From Anopheles merus (lineage: Eukaryota; Arthropoda; Insecta; Diptera; Culicidae), in assembly GCF_017562075.2 (NCBI RefSeq), contig NC_054082.1, forward strand, positions 23,327,960 through 23,391,959: a stretch of 64,000 nt of DNA. The letters run 5' to 3'. The notes beneath the pieces are model-generated. The model was not told the DNA's origin. It worked only from the letters and a program-made list of their open reading frames with translations, and made no database searches. Shown in pieces: positions 13,825-27,165 of this stretch (position 1 is its first letter; every line of letters starts with the position of its first letter). The translations under genes were made by a program, and so were the position numbers.

Positions 13825-16289
13825 ATTCTATCACAACTTTGATAGGAAACAACTTGGGACCTTTTAAACTTGGGATAGAGCAATAAAACTTTGCCTGATG
13901 TATCGGATACATTCAAAAATAACGTACTACAATGGAGTTGAACAAAACCACTAAGTAACATAATGCTTTTCCTAAAAAATCTACACAACTTACCAAGTCT
14001 TGCTACACAATACGCGGCCGACAGCCTTCGTCAGAAACTCGCGTTCACCATCATCGCCGAATGCTTAAAAGCCCCGTCGGCAAGGTAACGGCAAGATAAA
14101 TGATCCGTATGATAGCCCATTCCCATACACAAAAACAGCAACATCGAAAAAAAAACAACTAAAACTTACTCCTTTACGGTTCCTTAACGGCTTGCTACCT
14201 GTGCTACGCAATAGCACATTCTGCAACTTTTAGCTAATCTTAATTCACTTGAATCCATTAAAACGTGCAGCACGGGAAAGATAATCTACTGCTATCCGTG
14301 TGCCACTTTTCGGGGTACTCCACTACAGCTGTACGAAACCCATCGTCCAGCTGATTACTGCGGGCGTAGGAGTGTGGCCACTGGTCGTAATCGCCCAGCA
14401 TTTACCGTGTGCTAAAGGCAAACCATTCTACAGGGATCGCAAACCCTAGGATTGGGTGGCCTTTTCGCTAGACAAACACAAAAACAAGAAGTGGTCTGTC
14501 GCGAGGAAAGGGGGAGGCACAAACTTGAGCCAAATTTCGTCCGGGCTCGATTGTGGCTGACTTAATAGACGAGTAACCGTGAGACGGGTGCGAAGAGCAG
14601 CGGATGCTTGAGTGCAACGAGCACCCCGTGGAGAGGAGTTAGCGTACACTCGATCGGTCGACTGTCAGCACCGAGCAGGCAGGGACCATTAGCCTTCGTC
14701 AGTGGCGATGGACAGTTCCGGACGGTTTGGTTGGTTGGTGTGGGGTGAGGGGTTTTAGCATATCCTGTAACCGAGAGCCAAACGTGTCGACCCTCCACAC
14801 TATTGTAGCCGTTAGTGGAAGGGCAAAGGAGGCTAAAGGTTTCCTCCCCCCTGCCCCAAAAAAGCTAGAACCCACACGTGCCGAGGTAGCTTGCTTGCTT
14901 TTGCAATTATGGAAAGGGTCTCGTACCTTGTACCCGTCAGGTACAACAAGCAAAAAGCCAATGAGATCATTCCCTTCTCCGAGCGTGTTCCTATTTTTAC
15001 TGCCCAGGTAAAGGCAAAGCAAGCAAGTATTAGGAAAAAAAGGAATTGTATCCACATTCGAAGGCAGAAAGACAACAGTAAGCGTGTCACTTGGGTAGCA
15101 GTGTTTGTGAGCATACTTAAAGGCTCAACGGGAGTGTTTTTTTTGTGTGTGCACATGTTGCGTCTATGTGTTGCGAGTGTGTGCTTGGCAGAAACAATGA
15201 ATATTTAATTACCTCATCCAGTGCTCCGAAAGAGCTGAAATCCATGTGAAAGCTTCTGGAGAAGAACTCTCGTGTAAGCTGCGGGGCTTTTTTTTTCTTC
15301 TGTTGCCACACTATTACTACGTGCAGATACACTTTCATTTAGCGGAAGCAAAGAAAAAGGATAAACCATACCGACGTCAGACGACGATGATGGTTGGTAT
15401 TGCGGAGCTCACCACGGCATGGGTCGCACCCGTACAGCTTTGCTATCCCTACTGCGCTTTCAGTGTAACTAACAGAACAGATTTCAAGAGTTAATTTTCC
15501 TAATGTACGGATAAAATTTGCAGTTCGTTGGTATCCATTTACATATGGCAGTGTGTGTGGACGGAACATGTGCACGGTTTGAAATTAGCAATCATTACGA
15601 CCGCACCGCACGGGACGCTTTCAGTCGAGTGGTGATAATTGCAACGGAATTGTACAATCTTGGCAGCACCATTTTGGAGCGATATCGCCCATTGCACCCG
15701 TTGCGAAAGGGGGTTTCGTGCAATGATTCGTGCAATGAATTGTTAAGCGATGACCTAGATTGAACGTGAAATGAACTGAACACAGTAGCTCATGCACTGA
15801 TTGTGCATGATGTGCTGTGTAAGTGGCTGCTTGTTGGTGAAGTGTAATGCAATTTCTGTACACAAAAAAGGTAATGAACGCGCGTTAATTATTTACCTTT
15901 ACCTAGTGTATACACTTTGAAAATTACTTTTAACTATTATTACTAACTATTACTCTAGTTGCATCAATGTCGGGATGAATATTGATACTAGTTTGTTCAT
16001 TTTACTCTCTTTTTATCTCCAGCTTATGGAACTGAATTTATGTGGTAAAGGTTATAGGGCCTGTTTATACTCTTATTTTTATATTTTTAATCTGTTTGGG
16101 GACTATATACTGGATGAAATATTGTTGCTGTTTTTATGATTACAAAAGGCTTGGATCTCTTAAGATCTCTTTCAGCCTTTAAAATCCCTAAAGAAATGTG
16201 TAGAGCGTTGATCTTTAGTGAAAATATTTGCTTTATATGTTTTCTCTTTCATTTGCATATTTTGAAGCATGAATTTGTTCAATTCTCAT
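13825..16289. other. Non-coding stretch with one recursive-splice-like site
   Basis: No supported gene. Contains the pyrimidine-rich CCCAG|GTAAAG site at 15007/15008, described separately. Confidence 0.55.
15005..15013 (+). promoter_or_regulatory. Candidate recursive splice (ratchet) site
   Basis: A pyrimidine-rich run (TTCCCTTCTCC, then TTCCTATTTTTACTG) leads to CCCAG, followed at once by GTAAAG. The site is thus an acceptor and a donor with no exon between them. Recursive sites of this kind are known in long introns of flies. It would lie on the sense strand of the gene whose exons begin at 30710, if that gene extends upstream. Weaker than the sites at 23730 and 61159. Confidence 0.25.
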
Positions 16290-16291
16290 TA

Positions 16292-16525
16292 CAGGGTTTC
16301 CCCCGATTTATTGGTTGGTTCCCATAAATTTTTGGTGGGTTCCCATATTTTTTTGGTGCGTTCCCATGATTTTTTCGCCGTTTCCCAGAATTTTTTGGTC
16401 CAATTGTATTAATATCCAATCAGAAATACCAATAAATGATGGGAACGAACTAAAAAACTATGGTATACGATCAAACAATCGTGGGAGCGCACCAAAAAAT
16501 CATGGGAACCGACCAATAAATCCTG
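16292..16525. mobile_element. MITE, 234 bp, CAGG...CCTG ends, TA target duplication
   Basis: The left end reads TA-CAGGG and the right end CCTG-TA. The left and right arms are long imperfect inverted repeats, each with GATTTATTGGT near the tip. Each arm is built of tandem units of the form GGTTCCCATAATTTTTTGGT: four units toward the left end and three or four inverted toward the right. No coding capacity. TA duplication and short size suggest mobilisation by a Tc1/mariner-type transposase, which is an inference. A fragment of the same family lies at the window start. Confidence 0.8.
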
Positions 16526-17364
16526 TATAGATGGTTGGTATCACAATTTTTTTAAATTATCCTTTAATTAATCAAGTAAAAAACGGCACTGTATTGTTGG
16601 ATACATTTTTAATCTTACGTAGCCTTACCTTCCTCTTGAACAGTTTTAAAAAGAATTTGAATAAAACTTGTCCCAAGGGCACGGAGCAAACAACTCTGAG
16701 CCCGGGACAATGTGAACAAAACAATTGTGCTCTTTGTCCTTCTTGGAATGGCTGGGAGCAGAATCGGTTTGCCCTTTTTCGGTGTGTCGCGGTCTATGTG
16801 TCTGCCAAACAATATTTGCCTAACTGGTGGTTGGATGTTTGTTTGTGGTTTGTTGTATTTTCTTGGAACTTTTTCGCTCCATACACACAAACACATGCAC
16901 ACATCGTAGAGCGTTTACGTTCGGTAATATTCTTGCCGAACGTTCACATCACATCAAAAGTGGTTAAAATGTACCCTTCGACGATCGATTGAATAATACA
17001 TGCGGCACTTATTTTCTTTTCCAAGCTTGAACCCCTTTCCCACCCACTGCTATTGTTGAAGCTTTGCATTGTAAACGCGCGCGTGTGCGTGTGCTATAAA
17101 TTAAGCCTCTTTTTGCCCTCTCTCACCTGGAACGATGTAAAACGACCACAGTAAGCTTCGCGCATGATGAGGCAGCAGTGGAAAGAATCAAATTGCGTAT
17201 GTGTCTTCATGCTGTGCTAATGAAGGAAGTGAGTGTTGTTGCTCTCACTCTAAGTACGTGGAACATACTCTGGCAGGGCTTTTCTGGGTGAGGAGACAGA
17301 GAGCATACGTCACCATCTAGCTAAAAGGCCCACATTTAAAACGATGGATCTCGGGCATCTTTTG

Positions 17365-17396
17365 TCTGTGTGTGTGTGTGCATGTGTGTGTGTGTA
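17365..17396. repeat. (TG)n microsatellite, interrupted
   Basis: A TG array interrupted by a single GCA. Confidence 0.85.
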
Positions 17397-18579
17397 TTAC
17401 TGCGTATGTATGTGTGGTGAGGTGGTTTGGGAGAAAAATGTTGTAGCGATTAATTTTAGCCCATCGCCGGAAAAGGGAACTCGGCCGCTCGAACGTTTGG
17501 GGTGAGCAAAGGAGCCCGGAACGCTCGGAACAGTAGCGGAGAAGGTATGATGAGCGTACCGTATTCTGCGTGATATAAATTCTTCAAACCAAAGTGCTGT
17601 TACCGCACGGCCCGGAATGGTGAAGATCAGATTGGGGGAATGGTGCGTGAGGGGGAAGGAAGAATTTTTATTTTTACAACACCATCATTACTTTCCACTT
17701 CATTGCCAATTTTTTACATCACCTCGGTGCCTTCCATTCTCTGCTTCCTTCCGGTTCGGCTTGGTTTCGTCCGGGGACTGATTACATTTATTATTTTTCG
17801 GGGCTTCGGGACCGCCCGGAAGAGACGGGAGAGCAACAGGAGCCAGCCACCGGGTGCATGTACTATTCCTGTAAGAGGGAAAGCAAGGTGGGCACATAGA
17901 GTGAGTGAGAAGGCTTGATTAAATCTTACAAGCTGTGTCGTTGATTTGCCGGGCGTGTACGCGAGAAGGATGGGATTTGTTTCGTTTATGTTTCATACAG
18001 CAGGACCCTCAGCAACAGGCGTGTGCTGTTCGAGCTTCGAGCCGCTATTTATGGTACACTTGGTACGCTCGCTTTTTCACTCTAGCTTCGAGCAGAGTTG
18101 TTCATATGCTTTGGCCTGATGAAGGATGTTTCTGTAGTGTGTACTGTAAGTGAGCAAAAGTTTGGGTATGTTTATTTGCTGCTTTTTGCGATGAACGTGC
18201 ACGGAGGGGAACGGTGCGGATGAGCCGACTGGTTAAATAATTTGCATCCATTTACATTGTGTGCCATTTTTTCTCTCTGCTTTCTGCCAGTGGGATGCTG
18301 AAAGGTGGATGATGAGAGGGAGGGGTCGGTATCATTTTCATTTAATTATGAAATGAATTGACATAGAACCGTTGCGTGGGTACCGTTGGCGAATGAAGTT
18401 TATGCTAGTCTCGATTGTAGCAAATTGAATTAATTATTTGGAATTATGCAACTTTGGGAATACAAATTCAGTGAATATGACTCAATGAAATCGCCTAGTA
18501 TAGTTGAGTTCTTCGTTCAATGTTTGTAAAGACACAAATTAGAAGAAGATAAGCTGATTCTTCTTTGACTTACATTATA

Positions 18580-18598
18580 GTTCATATACTATATGAAC
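18580..18598. repeat. 19-bp palindrome
   Basis: GTTCATATACTATATGAAC has two perfect 9-bp arms around a central C. It lies 52 bp upstream of motif copy 2. It could be a protein-binding site or the core of a decayed element; the sequence does not decide. Confidence 0.7.
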
Positions 18599-18650
18599 GA
18601 TATAAACTTTATTATGATAAAAACTAAAACATAAATGCGGTTTTTACGGA

Positions 18651-18667
18651 GTACCAGGCGTCTCCAT
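18651..18667 (+). repeat. ACCAGGCGTCTCCA motif, copy 2
   Basis: Identical over 17 bp to copy 1 at 6687. The bases just upstream (ACGGA) are also shared with copy 3 at 42955, so copies 2 and 3 match over about 20 bp apart from one T/C difference. Confidence 0.75.
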
Positions 18668-21600
18668 ATTGTACTATATTTTATCGTTTTAAAATATCTC
18701 AAACAATGACTATTCAAGAAAAAAAATCGTACAGTGGGAAATGTTATTTGTCTGCACATAATTTGTATATGAGAAAATCGAAAGAATGATAACAATTATG
18801 TATATACTTCCTCATTTCGTTGAATGTTTTGCTGATGTTTTGCGAAATTCTAAAATAGTTATTTATAAACCATATCTCCTACCTGCATCTTGGCTGCTGA
18901 TTCCGTTTTGTACAAAAGCTAAATAAACTAAAAAATACATCACTCCAAAAAAGAATACAATATTCATTTAAATGCATGAACGATAGGATATCTGCATTCA
19001 GCGGCATGTTAAAAGTATTGCAAAAAATCGTGAGTCCGTTTACGACCGCTCACATCAAATCGATTCCACAAAGCATATTCAAATTAATCTTGCACTGGTG
19101 ATCAAAGCATTCACATCCACCACGTTAGAGGCGACCAATAAGAAAATCGAATATATATTAAACGAACCCTTGCCAATTCATTGACTTGCCAGCAGAAGCT
19201 CACGCCGAGCTGTGTAAAGTGTCTCTGTAATACCATTGGCAGAATACTTGTTGAAGTTGCTTTGCTGAAGCAAGTAAATAGGGCAAAAAGTCAAACGTGC
19301 TCGTTACAATGCTGCACACCGTGACAATGAAACAGCGTAGTGCTGCAAGGTTTGGGCCGGTGTGAACATAGTAACGAGCAAGTAATCCACCATCAAAGTG
19401 ACAATGTGAGATACGCAATTTCCTACTTCATCCTACCCACTCACATTCGCCCAACAAACCCTGTGTAACACGACGAATAGCAAGCTGCTTTCGTTTCACT
19501 TCAAAGATCAAGCAACGGTGAAACGGGCATTAATGCTGCCATGTTTTTCTCTTTACCCGGGCGTACGTTGTCGTACCGCCCCTTGTAAGGTTGACAATGT
19601 TTTTGTAAGAAAGTGTTCGCGCATAGGGTGTTTCTTTTTTTTGTTTTGTGTATGTGTAACCGTTTTCCTTCTGCACGGTAAATTCATCAACTAACAGGTT
19701 TGCATTTCCCACGAAACAATGCAAAATGTATGAGGAGGACGCAGTAGGCGCCTTTGGGGTGGGCCCGGGCGGGTAAAGCGAGCATGGCGCGACCCGTTGC
19801 ACGGTTCAGTGGCGTAGAAACACAGCCGCTTGCCATGCGCCAATACGCGCCCCGGCGCTATCGGGTACCGTGTCACCGCGGAAAGCCGTTCGACCCATTT
19901 AGTCGTTTTGTGTGGAAGTTTAGCATTTAATTAAAAATTAAAATTGCTACAGCGGGCGTCGCTCTCGGGCGTCGTTTTTCTCCTGAAGCGTCCTTGGAGT
20001 GAAGTCAATCAAGCTCGAGCGCGATAGCAAGCTCTATGTGCTATGAGGGGGAGAATTGGGCGGGACGGTCCGTCGACATGGTGCATAATATCTAAGCAGG
20101 ACGCTCTTTTGGCCACAGAAGATACAGGGCAAGAAATAGGAGTTATGAAAAAAGCTATATTCGAGATCGAGCAAACGGACGGACGTGTAAGTTCACGTTA
20201 GTAAGCTGACCGTGGAAGGGATCGGTGTCAAAAACGGAGAATTTTTCCACCACTCGAACAGGGTTAACAGGGTCGAAAATCGAACCGATATTGCAATATT
20301 TCAAAATTGAAATTCTCTCCTAATTAATGCCCAAACACACACATATGAACACTGGTCCAGTGGCATCGAGCTACAGGCTACATTTTGCATCACCACTATG
20401 TACGGTACAAACTGTGTTCAACTCGCTCAACAGCTTCACAGAAACACCGTAGCAGCTCGTCAACCTTCGCTATAATGTTTCAACCTTGTCGGTATCGTCA
20501 TATACGCCAGCGGGTGCGGAGCTTACCATTATGAATTCATGAGTGACGTCAAGGCGACACTCGTGCAAACAGGAGTGACGTTTACCGTCGCTTGTCCGTG
20601 GGTTGTGCATTAATATTTTTTGTTTTGTTCGTTCCTTCGAAAGACAACAAAATGCTTTCATTTTCGCAGTGACGTGTAAGCGTGTGAAGCAAATGAATTT
20701 CCCGGCAAGTGAACGAAAAACTGGCTGCCCTAGGAGCATAAAGAGCTACACGGTTCTAGCTGCAGCACGGGCGCAAATATGGTCTAGGAAAAGCCAGTGT
20801 ATGGAAAGCTTACACCAAAAGCTCGGAGCGCAGTGTGCACTATTTTGTTGTTGTTGTTTTTATGCTTTAAATCCTGCCATCGACCTTTCTCGGTTTGTTC
20901 CGCACGATCAAGAGAATGACAATATGTTGGGAACGTTTTTGTGGCAGGTAAACTGGGAAGAGGCGTTTTTTTTGTAGAATTTCGTTTTTTAACGGAAAAG
21001 TAGTTAACGTGGATCCCACCAAAATGAAGCATATTGCTGTGCGCCTCATCTAGTTGATTATTTTCTTCCATGGCAAGAATGTTGAGTTTGCCAAACGGTC
21101 AGCCGTGAAGTGGAATGCTGAGTGGTACGTGAGTAACAATTTGCGGTATTTGAACAGATGATGGCAAATTTACTCAAACAAAAGAAGCACTTGGCGTATT
21201 TAACGCAAGACGTTATCACCAATACTATTGCACAAATTATTGCCTTTGCACAGCTACAATGAATTGCTTGTGAATGAAAATATATATTTTTATAATACAG
21301 GAGAAACGGTTCAAACAGACCGTATTGCTAACAATATTGAAAATGTCAAAACAATTTGACACAACTGTCAATCGAAGTAAGCAGCCTTTTAAAGCTTTCT
21401 AAATTGTTTGATTCAGCCAAACGAATATTAGTCTAGATTTAAAGTCAAATTATACCGTAACAGTGATGCATTGAAACCCTGTGCTAAACCTGAAAGCACA
21501 TCAGTGCAATGAAAGGAAAATCAAAATCCATTCAAATCAACTACAATAGATTATGCATCGGTACTTTTTCCTCGTTTCCATTTGTGCCAAATTCAACAGC

Positions 21601-23727
21601 TTCTACTCTTAGCAATTATGAATTTTGTTTTCACAAATGAGAGCTTATCCGTGCACTGTTTCTAGACAATACAGCGATGGGGCTAAGTAGCTGAAGTACG
21701 AAACGCTATCCTCATGCCACGCCTTTATTAAGCCGCTTCATGGAGCAAGATTGAAATGTATAACCAACAAACTATTATCCATCAGAATGTACTCTCCATT
21801 TTTCAGCCCAATTCGCATTGAGGTTGCCTAATTTTAATCCGATTAAAAGCAACGCATCGTAAAGGATACCATCAACGATCGTAAGTCCATTTGCAACGGC
21901 TGCAATGCCATTAACTGTGCGTGGCCACATTACGGGTCAGCTTCCGCTTGTACCGCATTCTTTGCCGCCTCGTCGGCGGGTAGTATTGCAAATTCCAGCG
22001 TTTTGTACACAATTATCACCCTTCTTACCTCTGGCCTGCATCGGAAATGCTGCCGTGCAGATGTAATCTGAAATTAACCAAACGCCTAGCACCAAAGTGC
22101 TCGCAGTGCTGCACCAGCCGGTCCCGTGGGCGTACCGTTCATCTCCCGCCATTTGCATACATCCCTGCTGAACGATTTGTAATCCAGATTAGCTTTCGAC
22201 TAGCGCACCAGCTAGAATTGCAGGACGCAATTAAACAACTTTCCCACCAGCGAGCGCCAATCGATTGGTGCTTCGGGAACCACCCGAAGGACATTTCATT
22301 ATCACTTCAGCCCACCACGACCTCGGGGGTCCAGGGCAAGATGAAGCACGGAGCTAATAATTAATAGCAAAACTGTTTGATGATGCTCTCCAGCTACCAC
22401 GAATTCCCTTTGTTCGGTCGGTCTGGTGGGTTTATGGTCGAAAGGATACCAGAACCGGAATACCCTTGAGCGTGCGTTTCTTTATCACAGCCCGAGCGGT
22501 AAACCATCGGACAAAGAAGTGAAGTGTGCTCCGTTCTGCCTGCACAAATCAATGCTCGCCCGGGTCCGTTTTACCATAAGCCTTGGTCTGGTCCGTACGG
22601 CTTGGTTCGATGAATTGAAGCCTAACAACCACTTGGCCGTATTTCTATTGGGCGTGTGCCGCACCCCGGGAAGACACACCATCTTTATTAATAGTCCATC
22701 TCATCATACCTGTTGATTGGATCTCCGTTTGCTTCCCGGGAAAGTGCCCCAATCGGTAGGTCGCTCGGAAGGTCGCTTCCAGATGGTCATCCTGCTCAGT
22801 GCTAAAGAAAATTGAAATCAGATCGACAGCAGATGAAATAATTAATTAGAAGTGCTTTGGACGTCTACTCTCGCACGCTTTTCTCGGCCACGTGCGTTGG
22901 AGTTGTGGTTTTCACTGAATGGTTTCTCTCAGAGCAAACTTCTGCAACGATGTGGATGGGCACACGGCTGCTTTAGTGAAAGCTGCCAGCTCGAATTCAT
23001 CATCCGGTTGCATTCGGTCAGATAGATAAAGCAATTTCCGACCCAACTCTACACGTATTGCGTTGTAAACTTACTCACACACCATCGTCCTGTGCCATTG
23101 GGTTTGAGATTTTTGCCCCTAGTGAGCCAATCATACCCCAAAGCATCACCGGTACAGGGCCAGCATAGAGAATTTCTCGAGCCCCTAGCACGGCGAAACA
23201 AAACAACAATCCATCTTGATTTCGTTGTTCGTGCTTGGGCTAGCAATCGATTGGAATCCTCCGCCCATGATCGGTACGCTCATGGGTTCTAGTCGCGGCG
23301 AGCGGAACGGGGCACACCAGAACCACTGCCGACTCCCAGCGCGAAAGGTAAAACAACATTCCTTTCGTGCCGAAATCGGGCTTACGGGGCCGGCCCGAAA
23401 CACGCAAAGCGAAGGAATGCGTCGAAAGAATGCTTTCTCCCGGTACGGTGCAGCTGAAGGCATTTTCTCTCTGGTAGCAAGAAAATTCCTCCATTACTGC
23501 TTACGCATTTCTCGATCACTGCCCCAGGGGTAGCAAGCTCCCTTCTGGTGGAAGATATATTTGGGCCCACTTTCGGACGCTCCAGGGAGCTTTTGGCAAG
23601 CCATCCTTCCGATTCTGGGAACTGTTCATCATTATTCAATCAGTGTTGTTGCACGGTTGCGGCGAACGGTTGCGCTCGAACCGTTAAGGGAGTATGCTTT
23701 TGTATGTTGTTGTTTTTTTTACCCCTC

Positions 23728-23736
23728 CAGGTAGGT
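23728..23736 (+). promoter_or_regulatory. Candidate recursive splice (ratchet) site
   Basis: A T-rich run, ending TTTTTTTTACCCCTCCAG, is followed directly by GTAGGT. The 3' splice site is strong and is joined to a good 5' splice site with no exon. In long dipteran introns such sites allow stepwise removal. It is on the sense strand, about 7 kb upstream of the first supported exon, so it would act only if the gene's 5' part lies further upstream. Confidence 0.4.
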
Positions 23737-24238
23737 CCGATGGATAATTGAAAGACTGATTGATGATTTGTGCTCGGTGGTTAGGGAGAAAACAATAAAG
23801 TATCAAACCTTCCAGTGGGCAGCGGGCAGCACAGCGCATTTAACAGACAAATTAAGTCAAATGATACTTTCGGCAGAAAATGTGGGTGGGTTTTTGGCAA
23901 ATTGTCGACCAAAATCATTCACTGTTTCCACAATAACATTACGTAGCTTGGTTGTTAAAAACTGAAATTGTTGATGCTTGCAGAGTAGGATTTGCTATGA
24001 CCAAGTTTTACAACTGAATTAAAGTTTGATCAGCTTCTTGAAAACTATTTATCTTCCGATAAGTTATGATCATACTACAATATTCCAAATAAAAGATATG
24101 AAACAGTAAGTCCAAACATTTAACAGACTTTTCGCATTTTTCCTGTATGGTGCAATTTTGAAACTTCCATCCCATTACTCCTTTTCGTTATGAAATTGGA
24201 AACACTATAAAAAGTCCTAATTTATTGTAAGGAATATT

Positions 24239-24255
24239 CCGTCTATTTTAGACGG
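24239..24255. repeat. Short inverted repeat
   Basis: CCGTCTATTTTAGACGG: 7-bp arms around TTT, overlapping the palindrome GGAATATTCC at 24231-24240. Unexplained; it may be the end of a decayed element. Confidence 0.55.
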
Positions 24256-24454
24256 CAAATAATGCCCTTTTTATACTGTCCAGTAGACGAGCAGGGTTTT
24301 AAATCTAATAAAACCATTTACAGTGCTTCTAAAATTGTCATCTCCTAAAAATCTTATAGCAACACATGATTACAGGCAAGCAAGGAACTTGCCTGCAACT
24401 AGTAGGCCAACTAATTGTTTCACCTAGATTTCCTACAGTAGCATTACCAACATT

Positions 24455-24729
24455 GGGGCCCTTTTCGTTTGAAGTTCGCAGGCTGAAATTTCAGCCTGTC
24501 AGCTGTTTTCTTTGTATAGCAGTTTTCAAGCAGCTATCTATGTGAGTATAATATACAGGGGGGCTGATCCCAAGGTGTATTAATTTAAAAGGCTGATTTT
24601 TATCGCTTCTACTTCTGAATGATGATTTTAAGAGTGTTTTGAGTATTCGTCAAGCCTCCAGAAAGCTCGTTGGAGCAAAAGTTTTCACTCGTTTGTCAAA
24701 AAGTGATGTTCAAAATTGGTTATAAAAAT
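24455..24729 (+). mobile_element. Dispersed GGGGCC-end repeat, copy 1
   Basis: This aligns over about 275 bp with 32213-32498. Shared blocks include GGGGCCCTTT, CAGCCTGTCAGCTGTTT, TTGTATAGCAGTTTTC, ATCCCAAGGTGTAT, TTTTATCGCTTCT and TGATTTTAAGAGTGTTTT-like sequence. No coding capacity. The right border is unclear: similarity stops after GGTTATAAAAA. Confidence 0.75.
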
Positions 24730-27157
24730 ATCTGACAGGCAATATCTGAAGAACGTATGGAGTATATATGATAACAATAAAACGGGAAGTGATAGTGACA
24801 TCAATATTGAAGACTACCAATTTTAAATGTTTCAAAAATTTAGTATATTAAATAGTACCGCACCCATCAACAAAAGATTAAAATTAATGGAAATTGTAAA
24901 TTAATGACAAAAAATACAACTCACCCGAAAAATCTTTTAAGCTTAAACTACAAAAATTCTGTACTACGAACCACCGAATGCATCGGGTTTCATCGAGCTC
25001 AGCACCACACTCATCATGGGTTACAATTATTTTTGTGCAAGCGTCTGCGTGAACTTGTCTTCAATAACACTAACTACCCTGACACAATGATTTAACAGAC
25101 GTGTGACACCCACCTGGTCCTTTTGATTACCCTTCAGTACAGTGGTCAACAATCGGTTCGTCTGCCATCAGTGTGTAGTTAGATGCTGAAAGGGTTTATA
25201 CTGTTCCCGCAACAGGCACACATCCATGGTCGGCTAGTCGGTGGCAGCCACCCGACTAAACCTTCATCCCATTCATCTTCCTCAACCAAATGTGTCATGG
25301 AATGAATTACCCAAGCAAAAAAAAAAAACAAAGTATTGCAACCAGGTAGAAACGGTTCCATGGGTGGATGGAAAAGATGAATGTTACCCATGCTAAAAAT
25401 AGATTATTGACAATTTCCGTTCCCAAACGGATGGAGCGGGACTTTGCTGGTATGTCCAGCCTGGCAGCATATTGCATTGCATTACAGTAACTGGATTAAT
25501 GGTAGCGGTGCCACCCATCTGTTCATGGTCTGATGCCGAAGCTAACTGGATGGAAACTGATCAGTGCGCAGAAATCGAGCGATGTAAATGAGTTCCTAAG
25601 AGCAGCCCAGTTAGGGCAAGACAGAAAAGGGAATGGCGAAGGCACTGCACAAAAGAATGCCTCCACAACAGCATAAAACCCCTGTGAATTGTGAACGCTC
25701 AGGTGTTCTATTGTGATGTATCTGTAGCCGTGGGATTCCTTCTGCCATACAATCCATCTCTAGTCACAGCCACACTGTATAGTCATGTGAATATGGGTGA
25801 AAACTCTCCTCGGGGATGCATGGGTGAGTGGCCTCGATACAGAACGATTGCCGGATGGAGCGGCGTGATAGCAAGTACAGCATTGGGTGACATTTTTAAT
25901 TGGCCTCATGTTGCCTTATTCCAGCAGGCTTTCAATGGGTGCTTTATTTTCAAGCGAACTGAAAAAACAATGAAAGAAGATGGCCAGAATTGTATCTTGC
26001 TGGGTTGTGTGTTTATTGCATTGCGGAGATGTACTTGTTTTGCAGTACATTCCAGTTCTCTGAAGCAGATAATTAAACCAGAAGGAGAATGCTTGTATTG
26101 CAAAGAGTCAAAGTTGTGGGTTTCCATTTTGGAATGAAGTCTTTTGTGGATGCGTTCTCAGTCAAATTGTTAGCTGATTTGCAAATGATTTCCTTTGTAA
26201 AATTAGCAGCAATTTGAGTGAGCATTTTTATTACATTGTTGTGGTCTACTCGTAAAAAGAGCAAATCTTGTCATATTCAAACTTATGCTCTCCATTGTAT
26301 AAACTAAATATTGAAGTTCATTTCATCGGATTTAAACCCCCAACCTGCCGCTTTATCTTCATTATTTAATTACTCCCTCAAATATGATGACGCTGAAACG
26401 CTAAAAGCATCACTTTGTAATTCCTAAAAATATCGTGCGTCATTTGCTGGTGAAACTTTTCACACCACACCTTCAGCTGCCCAGCACCATGTTTGGTGGT
26501 GGAATCACTCATAAGCCGATGATTAAATCACAGCGTGACGATAGCAGGAAGTGAAATAACACAAAGAGAAAGCCAAACTACAAACGAAACCGAGGGTTGA
26601 GGGAGAACAAAACAAAATAAAAAAAACTAAACGCCACGGCTTATCGCCCGCACCCATCCTGTCCGACCGATCGATGCGGTGACAGAAACGAACCGGAAAA
26701 TCAGGTCGCCTGGCGTCCCGCCGTGAGCGGAATAAATGAGAATGCTTCTCGGCTTCGAAGAAATTTTTCATCCACCCATCACTAGTTGCCGTTGCGGATG
26801 CTTGATCACATTGTTCTCGGTTCATTGTAGGGATTTATGGCGAGTTCATAAAACGCTCGCGCTAGCTGCAGTAAAGCGGTGACAGTGCAGTAGGTGACTT
26901 TTCAGTTCCGGCAAAAAAAAGGTTTGTAAACGGTCCCGTGATCTGATGGACGGAACGGTTCGTAAGATGCGTGGGGCTGGTACCGATTACACTGTTAGCT
27001 GGTGGTGGTGTAGCTACTGATTGTTCCTTCCTTCCATAAAGAACACAGTTATTAACCATACAATGCAAGGAAGGCTCATTCTAAAATGGCACATTGCTAA
27101 GAATGCCAAAAACCTAATTATAGGTAGATTCTAATTTGAGAATATTATTTGAGTAAT
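24730..27157. other. Non-coding stretch, no gene seen
   Basis: Nothing here has coding character. The 148-codon open frame beginning at 25691 lacks splice or family support and is not called. Confidence 0.55.
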
Positions 27158-27165
27158 AATCGAGA

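Larger units (their letters stand above)
16528..23729. other. Non-coding stretch, no gene seen
   Basis: No supported gene. Contains a GT/GCAT repeat at 17365-17396, a 19-bp palindrome at 18580-18598, the second copy of the ACCAGGCGTCTCCA motif at 18651, and moderate-GC DNA at 19400-20050 and 21900-23700 without splice-bounded frames. Confidence 0.55.
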
